Of a stretch of DNA of 64,000 nucleotides, positions 61,859 to 64,000 are shown one piece after another. A model generated the notes under the pieces. It searched no databases and had not been told where the DNA came from. It saw only the letters and a program-made list of their open reading frames with translations. The position numbers and the translations under genes were made by a program. The stretch covers positions 57,700,008 through 57,764,007 of the forward strand of contig OZ024909.1 in the NCBI GenBank assembly GCA_964017125.1, read 5' to 3'. The stretch's first letter is position 1; each line of letters opens with the position of its first letter. Origin of the DNA: Flabesymbios commensalis (taxonomy: Eukaryota > Annelida > Polychaeta > Terebellida > Flabelligeridae).

Positions 61859-63204
61859 TCTGCAGCCTCCTTGCACTTGCTGCGTGTACCTTTATGTCTA
61901 AAAACATATATACATGTATATTAACGGCAAAGGATAATAACGTTCGTGTTCAAAGAGTTTCTTGTGAAAGAGGTAAATTTTCTGACCACAGGATTTTCTC
62001 AAAAAACACATAGCATATTTTATTTCAAGACAAGAGCTTGTAACTTTCAGTACCGGTAATCTCAAGTGCCGAATAAACGTACCAGTACGTTTATTTTTTT
62101 TAGCGTGGATATCCTTCCGGTATGGGCTTATTACAAACGGTTTGTTTATTGATTTTTTCACAGGCCAATTAGCAGTTTTCTTGCTTTTCATTTTCACATT
62201 GCAAGTTTGTTTTTTGCATACATTTTTTGGCTAAATCAAGCAGAAATGTTATTAGATTTACACAAATACAATTGTTACTATGTATAGGCCTACAGGCCGC
62301 GGGATTGTGCCATTAGCGCACAATTTGCCCAATTGCCGCACTTTGATAAATCCCTGTGGGCAACAGCGTAGCTGTAAACATCATCTTTTCAGATTTTGTT
62401 TGTTTGTGATAGCCAGCCCTGGAAGCAGGCACCCGGCCTACTGAGCTGATAGACCTACACAGTTTATTATAGACCTGTACTGATCTACAGTCTAAATTAG
62501 CAGATCTGTTATCCATTCTTGGCCATGTCATTCGTTTTCAGTGGACTGTTCTTCTAACTTTGATTTAATGGCAAATGTAGCAGGGGGTAGATCTATTTAC
62601 TGGTCAACATTAAAAAAGTGCCAGTCTTTAAAATTATTGATACTAATGATAGCTGAATGTGTGCGTTAGGCCTAGATTTACTGCTTCGTAAATCTTCGAG
62701 ATCATCTCAACTCTTTGTAATAATAATTGATATTCCTCTTCTGCAACAAAAAAACTTCTCACGGCTTTGGAATTTCACGAAAATGAGAAGGGGTACTTTC
62801 CCCCTCAATTGGCTCCCCCCGTAGGCCTACTGTGTGTCTAGCGGCCCCAAGTGCATATTTGGGCTGAGTGTCTTAAATGTTGGCTACTACAATTTCAACA
62901 GTGGTAGCCCGGTGCTACTATTTATTTCAATCATTTGATGAGCCCTGGGGGGAGGGGGTATTTTATTACTGGCACATAATTTTATATGTTGGCCCCTTTT
63001 TTCGACACGGTATGGGCAACATGGCTCCCTCTTTTCATTCTGTATTGAACTCTGGGTTAGCTGTTTTGTACATCAAACTATTGAATTTGTAATATTGTTA
63101 AAGTAATAATACCAAATAATATTAGTACCACATCCTGGGTTGTAGTGCTACTATAACACTAATTTGGCCATGTGCTAATAACGTAACAGGGGTATCAAAT
63201 GAAA

Positions 63205-63239
63205 ATCAGAGGTTTCAAATTACATTTGAAACCTCTGAT
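63205..63239. repeat. perfect 16-bp-arm hairpin
   Basis: ATCAGAGGTTTCAAAT (63205-63220) and ATTTGAAACCTCTGAT (63224-63239) are exact reverse complements around a three-base loop. Confidence 0.97.
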
Positions 63240-63662
63240 CCGAGGCAGGTATTCAAACGGGTGTCACGTGGGCCGCCAAGGCGTAGCACTTCTACTACGC
63301 ATACTAGCTCAGATCAGGCCACTTAGCAGTAGAAGCGCGTACACCTGTACACTGTGTGTGACCTGCAGGTAGACTAATCTAGCAGACAGACCAGCTCAAT
63401 GACAAACATAGACTAGGCACAGGCCTACGGCAAAGTTCTATTTACCGTCATTGACGGCATCACCACACATTACATTTATAAGGCTACAGTCGCAGTATCA
63501 AAATCATAAACATGATAAAGGGGATGGAGTTCAGTAGGATCATCCAGATGGTCCTGTTTATAGCCATCCAACTGGTAGGTCTAGTCTACTATAATTTCAT
63601 CTTTTTTGTCAATATTGGCTTAGGTCTACATGGACATTGTGTATGATGGTAATAATAGTAAT

Positions 63663-63843
63663 AGCGTGTGTTTTGTCGGCAATTATGTTTATCTGAGAAC
63701 CTTCTTGTGACAGTTGATCACTCCCAGGGTGATTTGAAAACCGAGCCGAAGGCGAGGTTTTCAAACCACCCTGGTCCTGATCAACTCTCACAACATGCAC
63801 AAGTCGGTTCTCAAATGAACATAATTACCTCCAAACACACGCT
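63663..63843. mobile_element. 181-bp nested fold-back element
   Basis: Outer arms 63663-63701 and 63806-63843 (AGCGTGTGTTT with AAACACACGCT; TGAGAACC with GGTTCTCA). Inner arms at about 63713-63785 (GTTGATCA with TGATCAAC; CCAGGGTG with CACCCTGG; GAAAACC with GGTTTTC) close on CGAGCCGAAGGCGAG. The whole element can fold into one long stem with small gaps. Confidence 0.88.
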
Positions 63844-63914
63844 ATTCTATAAGTAACAATTTTGAGAAAATATGCGTTCTTTTGTCATACAATTTATACT
63901 GGTAATTTTACAGT

Positions 63915-64000
63915 TGTCCGGTAGGTATTTTTATTCCGGTAGGTATTTTACTGAATTTAGAAGATCTTTCCGATGGGTATTTTCATTCCGGTGGGTATGA
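63915..64000. repeat. short tandem repeat TTCCGGTAGGTATTTT, cut by window edge
   Basis: TCCGGTAGGTATTTTTATTCC is followed by further GGTAGGTATTT, CCGATGGGTATTTTCATTCC and GGTGGGTAT copies at 17-45-bp spacing up to the last base. The array probably continues past the window. Confidence 0.75.

Larger units (their letters stand above)
61859..64000. other. upstream region of the ankyrin gene to window end
   Basis: A 99-codon lysine-rich open frame on the minus strand (61898-62197) begins with ATG and could be an upstream exon, but no domain or clean donor supports it. Other contents are a tRNA-like word TCAGCTCAGTAGG (minus, near 62440), C- and G-runs near 62800-62960, a perfect hairpin at 63205-63239, a large fold-back element at 63663-63843 and TTCCGGTAGGTATTTT repeats at 63915-64000, cut by the window edge. 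Confidence 0.4.

Noticed and set aside
61898-62197. 99-codon lysine-rich minus-strand frame as the first exon of the ankyrin gene
   Set aside because: Possible but unsupported: no clear donor in frame with exon 1, and an in-frame stop separates it from the ATG at 61858.
62410-62470. tRNA gene from the TCAGCTCAGTAGG word
   Set aside because: A-box-like word only; no B box at the required distance.

Overview
This window is nuclear DNA from an invertebrate animal: AT-rich, with GT-AG introns, short exons in long introns, tRNA-derived SINEs, MITEs and many satellites. The palindrome TAGGCCTA recurs dozens of times and the gene set is bilaterian. My best guess is a marine invertebrate of echinoderm, hemichordate or similar type, but the sequence alone does not fix the phylum. 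I saw no rRNA gene, no convincing functional tRNA gene, no CRISPR array, no bacterial operon and no recognisable virus-derived element.

I assembled four protein-coding genes exon by exon; the reading frame closes at every junction. (1) 6444-20866 (+): a nine-exon, about 398-residue type II pantothenate-kinase-family protein with a degenerate active site. (2) 22204-25846 (-): a complete three-exon, 197-residue atypical dual-specificity phosphatase of the DUSP3/VHR type. (3) 29934-35325 (+): a complete four-exon, 243-residue enoyl-CoA isomerase/hydratase ending in SKM, a likely peroxisomal signal. (4) 46889-61858 (-): a nine-exon, 478-residue protein with a ubiquitin-like domain, ankyrin repeats and a basic helical C-terminus, resembling ANKRD60/ANKUB1. 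Genes 1 and 2 converge, 2 and 3 diverge, 3 and 4 converge. CoA synthesis and peroxisomal acyl-CoA metabolism share chemistry, but nothing shows that these neighbours act together.

The rest is repeats. 1-6.4 kb is gene-free, with a 36-bp minisatellite at 4.9 kb. Intron 7 of gene 1 holds the most unusual structure: a 5.4-kb non-coding element followed head to tail by an internally deleted copy. Inside the long copy is a three-unit tandem array carrying hairpins capped by GGAYTTGCGCC. 24-29 kb has a SINE family with two tRNA-like heads, two copies having clear target-site duplications, and an array of the palindrome CCGTTATAACGG. 31-34 kb holds Tigger-like and other MITEs. 36.7-39.6 kb is a 2.86-kb element with about 165-bp inverted ends. 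40-43 kb has a palindromic array and a repeat-in-repeat insertion. Introns and flanks of gene 4 carry a fold-back MITE family and several long perfect or near-perfect hairpins.
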